Source: Isotricha intestinalis
Taxonomy: Eukaryota; Ciliophora; Litostomatea; Vestibuliferida; Isotrichidae
Direction: 5' to 3'
DNA: 27,699 nucleotides
Assembly: GCA_023807065.1 (NCBI GenBank)
Contig: JAJJLU010000605.1
Coordinates: 1-27,699, forward strand
Made by a program: the position numbers and the translations under genes. Shown piece after piece: positions 1-10,160 of the stretch. Below the pieces are notes generated by a model. That model saw nothing but the letters and a program-made list of their open reading frames with translations, did no database searches and was not told where the DNA came from. How positions within the stretch are numbered: position 1 is the first letter of the stretch; each line of letters begins with the position of its first letter.

Positions 1-42
1 CCCCAATCCCCAATCCCCAATCCCCAATCCCCAATCCCCAAT
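1..42. repeat. Telomere, six copies of CCCCAAT
   Basis: Six perfect tandem copies of the 7-mer CCCCAAT start at base 1, after which the repeat stops abruptly and AT-rich DNA begins. The C-rich strand reading 5' to 3' inward from the end is the orientation of a left chromosome end; the complementary strand would be the G-rich ATTGGGG overhang strand. The unit resembles the CCCCAA repeat of Tetrahymena-type ciliates with one extra T. The array is probably longer on the real chromosome, because the window simply starts inside it. Confidence 0.93.
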
Positions 43-248
43 TATTTATTTAATATTGTTATATATTTTAGGGTTTAGTTGTTTCAAAAATTTTTTTAAA
101 AAGAAAAAAATTAGAATAAAATTAAAATAGTGTTATTGAAAAATTATATGGTTTAAATTATATAAATTATTTAAATAAAACATAAAATTATAGATTCTTA
201 AAAAAAATCTGAAATATTAATTGTAAAAATAAATTAAAAAAAATCAAT
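43..248. other. Short subtelomeric spacer and 5' leader of first gene
   Basis: About 206 bases of very AT-rich DNA lie between the telomere and the first start codon. No subtelomeric repeat family or ORF is visible. The segment must hold the promoter of the cysteine-rich gene that reads away from the telomere. A compact subtelomere of this size fits a ciliate macronuclear chromosome. A GGGTTTAG at about 71-78 is isolated and is not part of the telomere array. Confidence 0.6.
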
Positions 249-3200
249 ATGCTAGTTTTTATGTATCAAATAATAATTATCCTCATAAATTTATTCAATA
301 TAAAAGCCTTTGAAGCCCAATTAGTAATTCTTGTAGATGATTATTTAGAATATGTAATAGTAGATGACCAAAATAAAAATTTAGATAATTATCAACAAAC
401 AGAAGCAAAAACTTATTCTTCAAATATAAATATAAATTATGGAAGTATAATAAAAATAACATTATCAAATTATGATGGTGATTTTGGTTTATCTGCAAAA
501 TTATCGTTTCATAATGGAAAAGAAAATGAAATTTATTCAACAAATGATTCTTATTTATGGAAAATAAATGATACAAGATGTGAAAATAATTATCCTGTTA
601 ATAAAGATTATACTTGTTCTGATATTGCTAATTCTTATATAATTGGAGCAGTAGATGCAAGACCTCCTGATTATCATAATATTAGATACACTTATTATAC
701 TTATATTTTAAACATTTATGGTTTTGCTTTTTGTAAAAATGAAAAAAATAAAAGAAATATTAAAGCAGGAGAATTATTTAATTTAGACGTTGAAAGTTTA
801 ATTTATACTAAATTACAAACTAAAACTGGTTTTCAAATTAAATTTGAATATATTGATTCTTTGCTCATTTTGAAAGATTCAAATAATATAGAAGTTCAAC
901 AAAACACATTATATGATATTAATGGAATAAAATATCAAATGAATTTAAATGGCTCATCTTATTTTGAATATTATATAGTTTATGGAACATATACTTCTCC
1001 AAAATGCACTTTAACTTTTTTTACTTGTTCAAATTCATGTGATTCTTGTAGAGGTTCAAGTCCAACAGAATGTTGTGAATCAAATCAATTTTATAATTTT
1101 AAAAAAGATAATTGTGAAGAAATTCCACATGTTCCAGAAGGAAAATATTATGATAAATATGAAAATTCAATAAAAAACTGTTATACTTCTTGTAAAAAAT
1201 GTAATATTGGTGGAAATGAAAATTCACATAATTGCCTTGAATGTAAACCTGATTTTCATCCAATATATAATACATTAAATTCAAATTGTTATAAGGATCC
1301 TCAAAGTTATTATTTAAATCATTCTAGTGGTTTATATTTTAAATGTTATGATAGTTGTTTGGAATGTAATACTAATGGAGAAAAAGAATCTCCAAATTGC
1401 TTAAGTAATAAATGTGCTAATGATGCTTATCCTCTTGAAAATAATTTAACTTTTTGTATTTTTGAAAATGATATTTCTATTGGATATTCTCTTATTAATA
1501 ATGTGATTGTTAAATGCCACGAAAATTGTGCAACTTGCTCAAAAAAAGAAGAAATTGGAAAAATGAATTGTTTAACTTGTAAAACAAATTTTTATTTATT
1601 GAATTCTAATTGTGTGGAATCAGAAGAAGGATATTATTTAGATAATGGTGAATTAAAAGAATGCTATATTAATTGTAAAACATGTTCAACTGGTTATGAT
1701 TTAATTAATCAAAAAATGAATTGTGATTCTTGTAAAGAAACATTATATCAATTAGAAGGGAAAATTGGAGAATGTATAAATGAAAATGAAAAGCCAGAAA
1801 ATTATTATAAATCATCAAATAATTTTTTCTCTCTTTGTAAAGAAAATTGTTCATCTTGTTCCGATAATTTATCATGTAATTCTTGTTCAACAGGTTATAA
1901 ATTTATTCCAAATGATAATAATAAAATATGTTATGAAGAAATTCCAGAAGGTTATTATAATGATACAAATGATAATCAATATTATAGCAAATGTGATATT
2001 TCTTGTAAAACTTGTAAAGGAAAAAAAATTGATGAGTATAATACAAATTGTTTAATTTGCCAAAATAATTATTATAATGTTGAATCATATGAAAATTTAT
2101 GTATCAGTCAAAATGAAAACTTAATTGGATATTATAAAGAGCATAATAATAAATTATTTAGAAAATGTGATCCTGGATGTGATGAATGTGAATTAAATAT
2201 TGAGGATAATGGTTTAAAATGCAGGAAATGTAATAAAAATTATTTCTTAGATGATTATAATTGTGTTTTAAATTGTGATATTTATTTTTATAGAATTAAT
2301 GGTTATGGATATTGTATTAATGAATGTAATGATGATTTATCAATTTTATATAATGAAAAACAATGTATAAAAGATTGTTCCGAAGTTAATTTATATCAGG
2401 AAAATAATTTATGTGTTAATCAATGTTCTGAAGGTTATATTTTGAAAAATAATAAAATATGTGAAATCAAAGAAAAAACTTTTATAGAAGATAATTTTGA
2501 TTTGTTTTTCAAAAAATTAGAAAATGAGATTTTCAATTATAAAACAAATATTATTTATAATGGTGATTATTTTTCCTTTGAAATAGTAAATATAAAAGAA
2601 CCATATACTTATAAATCAAATTTATCTGTAATAAATTTAAAAGATTGTGAAACAGCTTTAAAATCATATTATAGTATCCCTGAAAACGAATATTTATTTA
2701 TAGCAAAATTTGATATAAAAATTTTAAAAAATAATAAAACAAATTATTTATCAGGACAAGTTCGTTTTCAAATATTTGATTCTAAAGGAAATAAATTAGA
2801 TATTTCAATTTGTAAAGAAAATCCAATTTTAATTGAGTATGCTTTAGATTTTAATAATTCAAATGTAAATTTATCGTATTCAGAATTAATGTCAAATTTA
2901 GGAATTGATGTATTTAATTCAGAAGATGATTATTTTAATGACATTTGTAAACCTTCAAAAGGTGAAAATGCAGATTTAACTTTAAATCATAGAAGAGAAA
3001 AACAATTTATTGAAGTGAATATATGTGAAGAAGGATGTGAGTATAACGCTGTCAATTATACTACTTTAAAAGCTATTTGTAATTGTGATGTTTCTGTATC
3101 TAACAATCCAATTAATAATATTAAAGATGTTAAAAAAGCTTTTACTAATTCAATTCCTAAAACTAATGTTTTAATTGGCAAATGTTATATTACATTTACA

Positions 3201-5087
3201 AAGTTTAAATTTTTAAAATCTAATATCGGATTTTGGTTTTTTTCTTCTCTAATTATTTTAGATATTTTTTTTTGCTTTCATTTTGGAGGTTATGGTATGA
3301 AAAGTATTAGGAATATTATTAAAGAAATTATATCTCAAAAACCAAAAAATAATCCTCCTAAATTTAATAAAAACAATTTTCTTTTTACTAATTTTGATAA
3401 TAAAAATTCAATTAGTTCAGAAATTCATTTACAACAAAAAAATGAAATTAAATTTAAAACAGATGATGATTTGGATTTAGCTAATTCTTACTATGAAAAA
3501 AATAATAAAAAATCAAAAACATATAGATTAGTTTTAAATGAAAATAATAATGAAGAATTTAATATAAAGAATGATCAATTTATAAGAAAATATAAAAAAA
3601 TAAATACATGTAAAACTGAAATAAAAAATGATTTTGATGAAATCAATATAAATCCTTTTAATGAAAGAGAGAAAAGATCAAAATCAAATAAAACTTTAAT
3701 TAAATTTAATCAAGATGATTTTGAAAATAATCCTTTAAGAAAAAATTATAAAAGAATGAATACATGTCAATCTGAATTTATAATTGAACCTGATGAATTT
3801 AATATAAAAAATCCATTTACTAGAAGAAATAGAAGATATAATACTGAATTCAAAAAAGAACCAGAAGAAATAAACATTGAAAATCCTTTCAACAGAAAAG
3901 AAAAAAGAAAAAATACAAATAACTTTAAAAATATTATAAAAGATGAAGATAATGATAAAGACAATTACAAATTAAGAATAAATAAAAGAATCCAAACATA
4001 TAATATTCAATTTAAGGAAGAAATGGATAATGATGAATTAAATAATAATAAAGAAAAAATAAAAAAAAATAATATAAAAAGCATAAATAAATTAGATAAA
4101 AAAATTAATAGCATAGTTAGTTTTGGAGGAGCAGAATACTATTTGCCAAAAAATTCAACAATTAAATCAAAAAATGATGCAAATATTTCGTTGAAAAAAA
4201 TAAACAGGGAAAAATCCAAAAAATCTTCTTTTAAAAAAATTAATTCTAATTCAGAATTAATTAATTTAACAATTCCTTCAGAGTGTAATAATATTAATGA
4301 AAAAACAATAGAACAAAATATGTTAACTCATAGTTCAGAAATGAATGAAAAATATATTAAATCAAAAGATGAATTATTTTTATATATTCATACTAATGAC
4401 TTAATTATTAAAGATGACGATGACATTGATAATGCTCCTTATTATAAAGCAGTTAAAGAAGATAAAAGAAAATTTTTAAATATGTTTTGGTGTTATTTTT
4501 CAGATAATTTAAATTTTACAAGTGCTGTTTCAAAAAAAAATGAATTTGATTTAATTTCTATTAAACTAACTGTTTTGATTACTGAATTATCTATTGATTT
4601 TTGCTTAAATGCTATTTTTTATGATGATAATATTATTGAAGAAAAATATAATAATGGTAAATTATCTTTTGCAACTGAATTATTGAGAAGTACATATTCT
4701 TTTTTAGTTGCTATTTTTATCACTTATTTTGTTAATAAATTATCTTATTTTAATTATTTAATTATTTTAAAAAGAGAATTTGATTATACTGAGGACTATA
4801 TTTCTATTTGCCAAAAATTTCTTTACAGAATGAAAAAAAATTTAATTATTATGTTTATAATTAATTTTATTTTAATGCTAGGAATGTTATATTATTGTAC
4901 TATATTTTGCTATATTTTTAATCATAATCAAATTGATTGGTTTAAAGGAGGATGGATTTCTATAATTATTTCTTTTGCAACTTCTTTAGGAATTGCATTT
5001 ATTATTTCTTTTTTAAGATATATTGCTTTGAGTAAAAAAATGAAATATATATATAATGCATCATGCTTTTTGAATAACATTTTTTAA
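249..5087 (+). CDS. Cysteine-rich (furin-like repeat) multipass membrane protein
   Basis: A 1612-aa protein. Residues 1 to about 20 form a hydrophobic signal peptide. Residues about 252-740 hold many CxxC and CxxCxxC repeats of the growth-factor-receptor/furin-like type. A conserved-looking extracellular segment follows, with an Asn-Asp-Ile-Cys-Lys-Pro motif, then Leu-Asn-His-Arg-Arg, then CEEGCEYxxxNY and CNC; I recall similar segments in other ciliate surface proteins. One membrane helix lies at about 991-1015. A long Asn/Lys-rich, presumably cytosolic linker (about 1016-1430) contains a degenerate repeat with NPF and K/R-R-x-N/Q-T motifs. Four more hydrophobic helices lie at about 1439-1460, 1475-1500, 1530-1552 and 1566-1590. 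A role as plasma-membrane receptor or sensor is inference; no enzymatic domain is seen. The first ATG was chosen because it keeps the longest signal peptide; a second ATG four codons later is possible. It is the first gene after the telomere. Confidence 0.9.
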   Translation: MLVFMYQIIIILINLFNIKAFEAQLVILVDDYLEYVIVDDQNKNLDNYQQTEAKTYSSNININYGSIIKITLSNYDGDFGLSAKLSFHNGKENEIYSTNDSYLWKINDTRCENNYPVNKDYTCSDIANSYIIGAVDARPPDYHNIRYTYYTYILNIYGFAFCKNEKNKRNIKAGELFNLDVESLIYTKLQTKTGFQIKFEYIDSLLILKDSNNIEVQQNTLYDINGIKYQMNLNGSSYFEYYIVYGTYTSPKCTLTFFTCSNSCDSCRGSSPTECCESNQFYNFKKDNCEEIPHVPEGKYYDKYENSIKNCYTSCKKCNIGGNENSHNCLECKPDFHPIYNTLNSNCYKDPQSYYLNHSSGLYFKCYDSCLECNTNGEKESPNCLSNKCANDAYPLENNLTFCIFENDISIGYSLINNVIVKCHENCATCSKKEEIGKMNCLTCKTNFYLLNSNCVESEEGYYLDNGELKECYINCKTCSTGYDLINQKMNCDSCKETLYQLEGKIGECINENEKPENYYKSSNNFFSLCKENCSSCSDNLSCNSCSTGYKFIPNDNNKICYEEIPEGYYNDTNDNQYYSKCDISCKTCKGKKIDEYNTNCLICQNNYYNVESYENLCISQNENLIGYYKEHNNKLFRKCDPGCDECELNIEDNGLKCRKCNKNYFLDDYNCVLNCDIYFYRINGYGYCINECNDDLSILYNEKQCIKDCSEVNLYQENNLCVNQCSEGYILKNNKICEIKEKTFIEDNFDLFFKKLENEIFNYKTNIIYNGDYFSFEIVNIKEPYTYKSNLSVINLKDCETALKSYYSIPENEYLFIAKFDIKILKNNKTNYLSGQVRFQIFDSKGNKLDISICKENPILIEYALDFNNSNVNLSYSELMSNLGIDVFNSEDDYFNDICKPSKGENADLTLNHRREKQFIEVNICEEGCEYNAVNYTTLKAICNCDVSVSNNPINNIKDVKKAFTNSIPKTNVLIGKCYITFTKFKFLKSNIGFWFFSSLIILDIFFCFHFGGYGMKSIRNIIKEIISQKPKNNPPKFNKNNFLFTNFDNKNSISSEIHLQQKNEIKFKTDDDLDLANSYYEKNNKKSKTYRLVLNENNNEEFNIKNDQFIRKYKKINTCKTEIKNDFDEININPFNEREKRSKSNKTLIKFNQDDFENNPLRKNYKRMNTCQSEFIIEPDEFNIKNPFTRRNRRYNTEFKKEPEEINIENPFNRKEKRKNTNNFKNIIKDEDNDKDNYKLRINKRIQTYNIQFKEEMDNDELNNNKEKIKKNNIKSINKLDKKINSIVSFGGAEYYLPKNSTIKSKNDANISLKKINREKSKKSSFKKINSNSELINLTIPSECNNINEKTIEQNMLTHSSEMNEKYIKSKDELFLYIHTNDLIIKDDDDIDNAPYYKAVKEDKRKFLNMFWCYFSDNLNFTSAVSKKNEFDLISIKLTVLITELSIDFCLNAIFYDDNIIEEKYNNGKLSFATELLRSTYSFLVAIFITYFVNKLSYFNYLIILKREFDYTEDYISICQKFLYRMKKNLIIMFIINFILMLGMLYYCTIFCYIFNHNQIDWFKGGWISIIISFATSLGIAFIISFLRYIALSKKMKYIYNASCFLNNIF

Positions 5088-6821
5088 AATATGATTTCAA
5101 CTTTATTAAATATTTAGAACTTTAATGTACTTATAAAATAAATTAAATATTAATCATAAATATATATGTTAATTTTTCTTAAATAATTGTTTTATTAAAA
5201 AGATATTTTGTATTTTAATATTATTATATAAAAAATTTATTGAAGAAAATGGCGCTCAATGTTTTTAAATCAAAACTTATAAATTTTCTGAAGTATTTAA
5301 AATTGAATCATAATTATCCATTAAATTTTTAAAAGTTTATTTATTATTTTTTTAATTTAAACCAATATCATTATTATTCCTTAGAAAAAAATAAATTAAA
5401 GAACAATAGAATTCAATATATGAAACAAATTTCATATTCTTAATGTATGATTGAACATTATTTCTTTTTTAAAATCAAACAGATATTAAATAAATTTTTC
5501 AATACTAACCTATATTTATGATTTAATTCAATTTATATGAAAATCTTATTCATATTTAAATTAATCTTAATAATGAAATTTTTAATTTTAAAAAACAAGA
5601 AAATTATTTCTCTTATTTTTACAAAATTTTAACAACTCTTATAATAAAAACCAATGAAAAATATTTTTAAACTTTTACCAATGAATTTATTCTTGTAAAT
5701 CAAAAATAACTAAAGAGAATAAAATGCTTTTTATATATTAGAGAAAATATCAGGAAATTAAATATAATATTTTATATCATATATAAATGGTGAATATAGT
5801 AAGTTTCTAGATTATTAAGTGTGTGATATGAGGATAAAGATCTAAAGTATTTTTGAATGAGCAAATTCAAAACAAATTAAATGTATATTTCCTTGTTTTA
5901 GCACTATCTTAATATTATATCTTCTTCTAGTTATGAGACAATTGTTGGATATTGTTACTATTTTTTTCTATCATTATTATTATTGCCGTTGATATAATTT
6001 TGGAAAATTTATTAATCTAATTTTTTTTGGAATTTTAATCTTTTATTTTTTAACTTTTTATTTTTTTTTTGATTATTCTTTATTTTAGGTTTTTTAAAGG
6101 TTGGAATGTGTTGGTAAATTATTAATAATAATAACTTAATTGTTGGAAATATTTAAGAACACAAACAATGAATAAAAAAATATTTTCAACCATAATTTTT
6201 TAGAAATAATAAAATAATAGTATAATTAATTTAAATAAAAATTTATCTCAAAGTAGTATTTTAGAAAAAATAAAAAATATCAGAAAGATGATTATTTATT
6301 CCAACAAAATTTAAAATAATTAATGAAAAAAAATCAAATCATTTTATTCTTTTATTCTTCATCACATTAATATTTTATTTAATAATTGTACCTTTATAAG
6401 AAAACATAATAATAAATAAATATAGTAATAATAAGTTAAGATTATTTATTCATAATACAACTCTTTAAATGAAAAAAATTTCAAAATAGATCTTTAGAAG
6501 ACAATTAATACCCAGTATTCATTAAGTTTTTTATAATATTAATTAAGTTTTTTAAATAAAACAGAAGATTTAAAAAATAAAATTAAATTAAATATTAAAA
6601 AAACATAATATTGATAATAAATAATTTTTTATTTTGATATTTGTTCAAAAATATTTTTATAAGATATATCATCATTTTAAATTATAATAGGTTTATCTAA
6701 CTATAAAAAATTGTAACAAAAACCAAAAAAAATAAATCTGAATGTTATTTAATTAATTAATATAAAAATTATAATAAATTATTAAAAATAAAAAAATCTC
6801 ATCTAAAAAATAAAAAAAAAA
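5088..6821. other. 1.7-kb spacer without intact gene
   Basis: No ORF of useful length survives on either strand. The first part (about 5241-5710) keeps a coding-like frame with many in-frame stops and is listed separately as a possible relic. From about 5710 to 6750 I see only AT-rich DNA with homopolymer runs, and no frame bias that I can defend. The last 60 bases become A-rich just before the start of the acidic 148-aa gene, as in other 5' leaders here. No RNA gene was recognised. Confidence 0.5.
5241..5710 (+). pseudogene. Possible decayed coding segment with TAA/TAG at Gln-like positions
   Basis: In the frame starting at 5245 the guanines fall very unevenly: by hand tally 18 at codon position 1, 4 at position 2 and 3 at position 3, the same bias the intact genes show. 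In the same frame there are about 11 TAA, one TAG and one TGA against six CAA codons. If TAA/TAG are read as glutamine the translation looks protein-like, but any frame is open under such a reading, so the frame bias is the only real evidence. It may be a gene decayed by C-to-T changes, a fragment acquired from an organism that reads UAR as glutamine, or chance. No product was recognised. Confidence 0.3.
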
Positions 6822-7268
6822 ATGTATTCAGAACTCCTTCAAAACTCAGAAGAAAAACTTCTTTTAATAGCAATAGATCAAAGATTTATAAATAACGGAA
6901 ATATAAATGAAGAAGAAAATTTGAAAGAAATAAAAAAAGAAATAAATTTTGAAAAAGAAGAAAATTCATTAGAAATTTCTTTAGAAAATTTAAACGTTAA
7001 ATTTTGTGAAAGTCTTGATTTAACTGACTCAGAAAAAGAAATTTCCACAGAAGGTGATTCTGATAATTCTTCTGTTTCTGAAATTCAAAATAAAAAATTT
7101 TTGTTTGTAAATAATTTTATAAATTTTAATAAAGATGAAATTAAAAAAATCCAAGATAAAATTATCAATGAATATAATTATCATAATAAATTAAAAGACA
7201 TGATTAAAGCAATTTTTAAAAATAATAATTGTGAAAGTTTTAAACCAAAAAGTTCTAATTTAAATTAA
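6822..7268 (+). CDS. Small acidic protein of unknown function
   Basis: A 148-aa protein that I do not recognise. It is rich in Glu, Asn, Lys and Ser, with an acidic, serine-rich middle (about residues 60-92, including runs such as DLTDSEKE and GDSDNSS) that could be phosphorylated by acidophilic kinases such as CK2. The C-terminal third is more hydrophobic and helical, with a basic end. There is no signal peptide or membrane helix. The start follows an uninterrupted A-tract, which matches the start context of other genes in the window. It is followed on the same strand, 232 bases on, by the 836-aa gene. Coding-like codon use and the start context support a real gene; function is unknown. Confidence 0.72.
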   Translation: MYSELLQNSEEKLLLIAIDQRFINNGNINEEENLKEIKKEINFEKEENSLEISLENLNVKFCESLDLTDSEKEISTEGDSDNSSVSEIQNKKFLFVNNFINFNKDEIKKIQDKIINEYNYHNKLKDMIKAIFKNNNCESFKPKSSNLN

Positions 7269-7500
7269 TTTAATTTAAGGAAATAATATTGACATAAATT
7301 CACTTTTAACAGCAAACCATTAAAATAAAAATGTCAATAATTCATGTAATAAATAATTAAAAATAAATTAATTAATTAAAATCATAATTTTTATAACTAA
7401 TTTATTATAAAAAAATTCTAAAATTAAAAAGACAAAAATAAAAAAAAAACCTCAAAAAAAATAAAATAAAAACAATTTAAAAAAAACTTCAAAAAAAAAA

Positions 7501-10011
7501 ATGCCAAAACCAAAATTTGATACTTTTCAAGAATCAAAAGAATATAAAATTTGGATAAACCTAACTTCATTATTAGAAGAATATGAATTAACAGGAGATA
7601 ACTATGTGACTCGAAAAGATATAGGAGGAAAATATTGGGAGCCTTTATTTGATAGAATATTTAAATTAGGAGTAACATTAAAACATACTTCGAAAACAAT
7701 GAAAGGAATAAAAATGGATTGGATGAGACCATTATTATATTTAGAATCTCAAACACAGGATATAATAATATTTGATGGAGATAATTTTCCGATTAATAAA
7801 GGTGCTCTTGCTAATGCTACTAATTTAAGATTTGCTTTTAAAAGATTATTAGATTCTCTTGTTAAAGGAAAATCACTTGATGAAAATAATTTTGCTAAAG
7901 AATTTAAACAATTAAAAGAAGATTCAAAATATTTTTTTAAAATGCTTAATAATTATATTAAATTAGGCTTTAGAGAAATGCATGAAAATTTAAAATTAAT
8001 TTTATTACCTTTGAGATTATTAAGAAAAAGTGCTTATAGACTTTTTTCTATTGAACAACAAGAAAGTGGAAATATTGATTTAAATTTATTTAAAGATAAA
8101 AATTATTTAAAACAATTAACTGATGGTATTAAAGAAGGATTAAAATGGGATGAATTTATTCTAAAAAGAGATGTTGCAATGGAAGATTTAGATCAATTTT
8201 TAAATAAAAATACAAATCCAAATTTATTTGAATATCATTTTAATAATCAAATAATTGAAAAAGAGAAGTTAGAACAAGATCCTTATGAATCATTAGCTCT
8301 TAAAATAAATGAGAAAGATAAAACAAATAATAATAATGATGGAAATAATAATAATAAAAAAAAAGGTTTAACTCCTGAAGAAAAATTAAAAATTAAACAA
8401 ATGAAAGAATTACATGCTTTAATTTATCCTAATATAAAAGATTTAACTCAAAAAGAACCTACTAAATTAATTCATGAAGCATTACAATTAGATTTTGAAA
8501 AAGGACTTTTTGCTATGATAGAATATTTAAATAGAAAATTACCTTCTCAAATACCAGTTACAATTAATACACATAAATTATTTGTTAATTTAAATAAAAT
8601 ACCTGATTGTAGAAATAATAAAGCTACTTTATATTATATTAAACAAATGGATAAAGCAATTTATGATTTAAAAGTTAAATGTTATGAAATGAAATTAAAT
8701 GGTTTAAGTAGAATATTAATCCCTATTACAGAAAATATTGAATTTACTACTTTAGTTAAACAAGTTTATGACTTACATAGAATCATTAATAATATTATGG
8801 GTGATTATTTAAAATATGAACAATATACTTTTTTCTATGAGAAATTAAAATATGTTAATCAAAGTAATTTAAAAGACGAATTTATGACAATTAAAAATAA
8901 AAACTTTATTGAAAATGGTATTGAAAAATATTTGGTTTTTGAATCAATGTGTAAAGGAGCCAAATCATTAAATAATATATATGATTATTGTAAAAGAAAT
9001 AAAATTCAATTTAAAAAAGAAGATTATTTCCAATTATCGAAATTAAATTTTGACACAATAAATGAATTTAACAGTGAACAATATTATTATTATGAAAAAG
9101 ATCCAAATTCAATATCAAATAAAGAAATAATTGAAAATAAAAAAATATTAGATAAAGAATTAAAAAAATTTGGTCGAATATTTTTTTTAGAAAATTTTTT
9201 TCCAGAAAGAGAGAAAGATAATTGGTTTGAAGCAATAAATATATTATCAACGATAACTGAATTAGTGCATGAAGATATAAGAGATAATATATTATATAAT
9301 ACATCGACATTAGCAGAAAATGATAAAAAATTATTAATAAATTTTATAGGAACTTCAAAATCAAATTCAAAAAATAGTTCAAGAGCTGTTTCAAGAAAAG
9401 GAAGTAGATCAAATTCAAGAATAACTTCTCCAATGAGAAAACCAAATTCAAAGAATAAATTAAAAGAAAATTCAAAAAAAAAAAATAAAAATATACAAAG
9501 AAAAAATACTGAAGAATCATATAAAACTATTGAAAGTGCTGAAAAAAATAAAGTTTTAAATGCTAAATTAGATCAATTAAGACCTCCTTTAGTTTGGAAT
9601 TTTCCAGTTAAAAAAATAGAAGAAATGAAAAAAGAAAATGAAAAAAAAAAATTAAATAAAAAAAAAGATAATAATAATATTTCTACTGTTAGTTTTAATG
9701 AAATTAGAAAAGTTGATCCTAAAATAAGTTATCATGATGGTAGAGTTGATAAATTTTTAGATTTATTTGAAGATATTTTTAAAAAAATGATTGATTATTG
9801 TAAAAATGAAAGAAATGATAATTGGGATTATTTATTAGATAAAGTTTTTGAAGTTTTTGGAATGAAATATGGTCCTTTTTATGATAAATTTAAAATTATT
9901 ATTAATATGAAAAGAGAAGAAAAAAAAAGTGATTCGTTAAATCAAACTAAAACTAATTTAAATGAAGAAGAAATTAAAGATGAGGAAATTAAAGAGAGTG
10001 AAGAAAATTAA
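7501..10011 (+). CDS. Large hypothetical protein, helical, with Ser/Arg/Lys-rich linker
   Basis: An 836-aa protein that I do not recognise. Residues 1 to about 255 look like a folded helical domain with conserved-looking aromatic residues (Trp at about 18, 46, 75 and 218). A low-complexity Asn/Lys stretch lies at about 274-288. A second helical region spans about 290-610. A strongly basic Ser/Arg/Lys-rich linker (about 618-680), with SRKGSRSNSR and SPMRK motifs, looks like a kinase target or nucleic-acid-binding tail. A third short folded block (about 745-800) is followed by an acidic Glu-rich end. There is no signal peptide or clear membrane helix. The ATG directly follows a ten-base A run. 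It is probably a cytosolic or cytoskeletal lineage-specific protein, but that is only inference. Confidence 0.85.
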   Translation: MPKPKFDTFQESKEYKIWINLTSLLEEYELTGDNYVTRKDIGGKYWEPLFDRIFKLGVTLKHTSKTMKGIKMDWMRPLLYLESQTQDIIIFDGDNFPINKGALANATNLRFAFKRLLDSLVKGKSLDENNFAKEFKQLKEDSKYFFKMLNNYIKLGFREMHENLKLILLPLRLLRKSAYRLFSIEQQESGNIDLNLFKDKNYLKQLTDGIKEGLKWDEFILKRDVAMEDLDQFLNKNTNPNLFEYHFNNQIIEKEKLEQDPYESLALKINEKDKTNNNNDGNNNNKKKGLTPEEKLKIKQMKELHALIYPNIKDLTQKEPTKLIHEALQLDFEKGLFAMIEYLNRKLPSQIPVTINTHKLFVNLNKIPDCRNNKATLYYIKQMDKAIYDLKVKCYEMKLNGLSRILIPITENIEFTTLVKQVYDLHRIINNIMGDYLKYEQYTFFYEKLKYVNQSNLKDEFMTIKNKNFIENGIEKYLVFESMCKGAKSLNNIYDYCKRNKIQFKKEDYFQLSKLNFDTINEFNSEQYYYYEKDPNSISNKEIIENKKILDKELKKFGRIFFLENFFPEREKDNWFEAINILSTITELVHEDIRDNILYNTSTLAENDKKLLINFIGTSKSNSKNSSRAVSRKGSRSNSRITSPMRKPNSKNKLKENSKKKNKNIQRKNTEESYKTIESAEKNKVLNAKLDQLRPPLVWNFPVKKIEEMKKENEKKKLNKKKDNNNISTVSFNEIRKVDPKISYHDGRVDKFLDLFEDIFKKMIDYCKNERNDNWDYLLDKVFEVFGMKYGPFYDKFKIIINMKREEKKSDSLNQTKTNLNEEEIKDEEIKESEEN

Positions 10012-10160
10012 TTTTCTTTTTTTCCGTTTTTTTTGTAATTTTTTTTTATTTATTTTTTCAAATTCTATTTATTAAATTTTTTGTTTATTTTTTTATTAAT
10101 ATGAATTTTCTTGATTTTAAAATCACATTAGGATTATTACATTTTTTTTTTATTTTAGAA

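Noticed and set aside
69..84. GGGTTTAG near the telomere as an interstitial telomere repeat
   Set aside because: It is a single copy and does not match the CCCCAAT/ATTGGGG unit in either orientation.
5088..6821. A complete multipass membrane protein read through the whole 1.7-kb spacer with all stops as amino acids
   Set aside because: With all stops translated any frame is open, and the guanine position bias disappears after about 5710. Only the first 470 bases are kept as a candidate.
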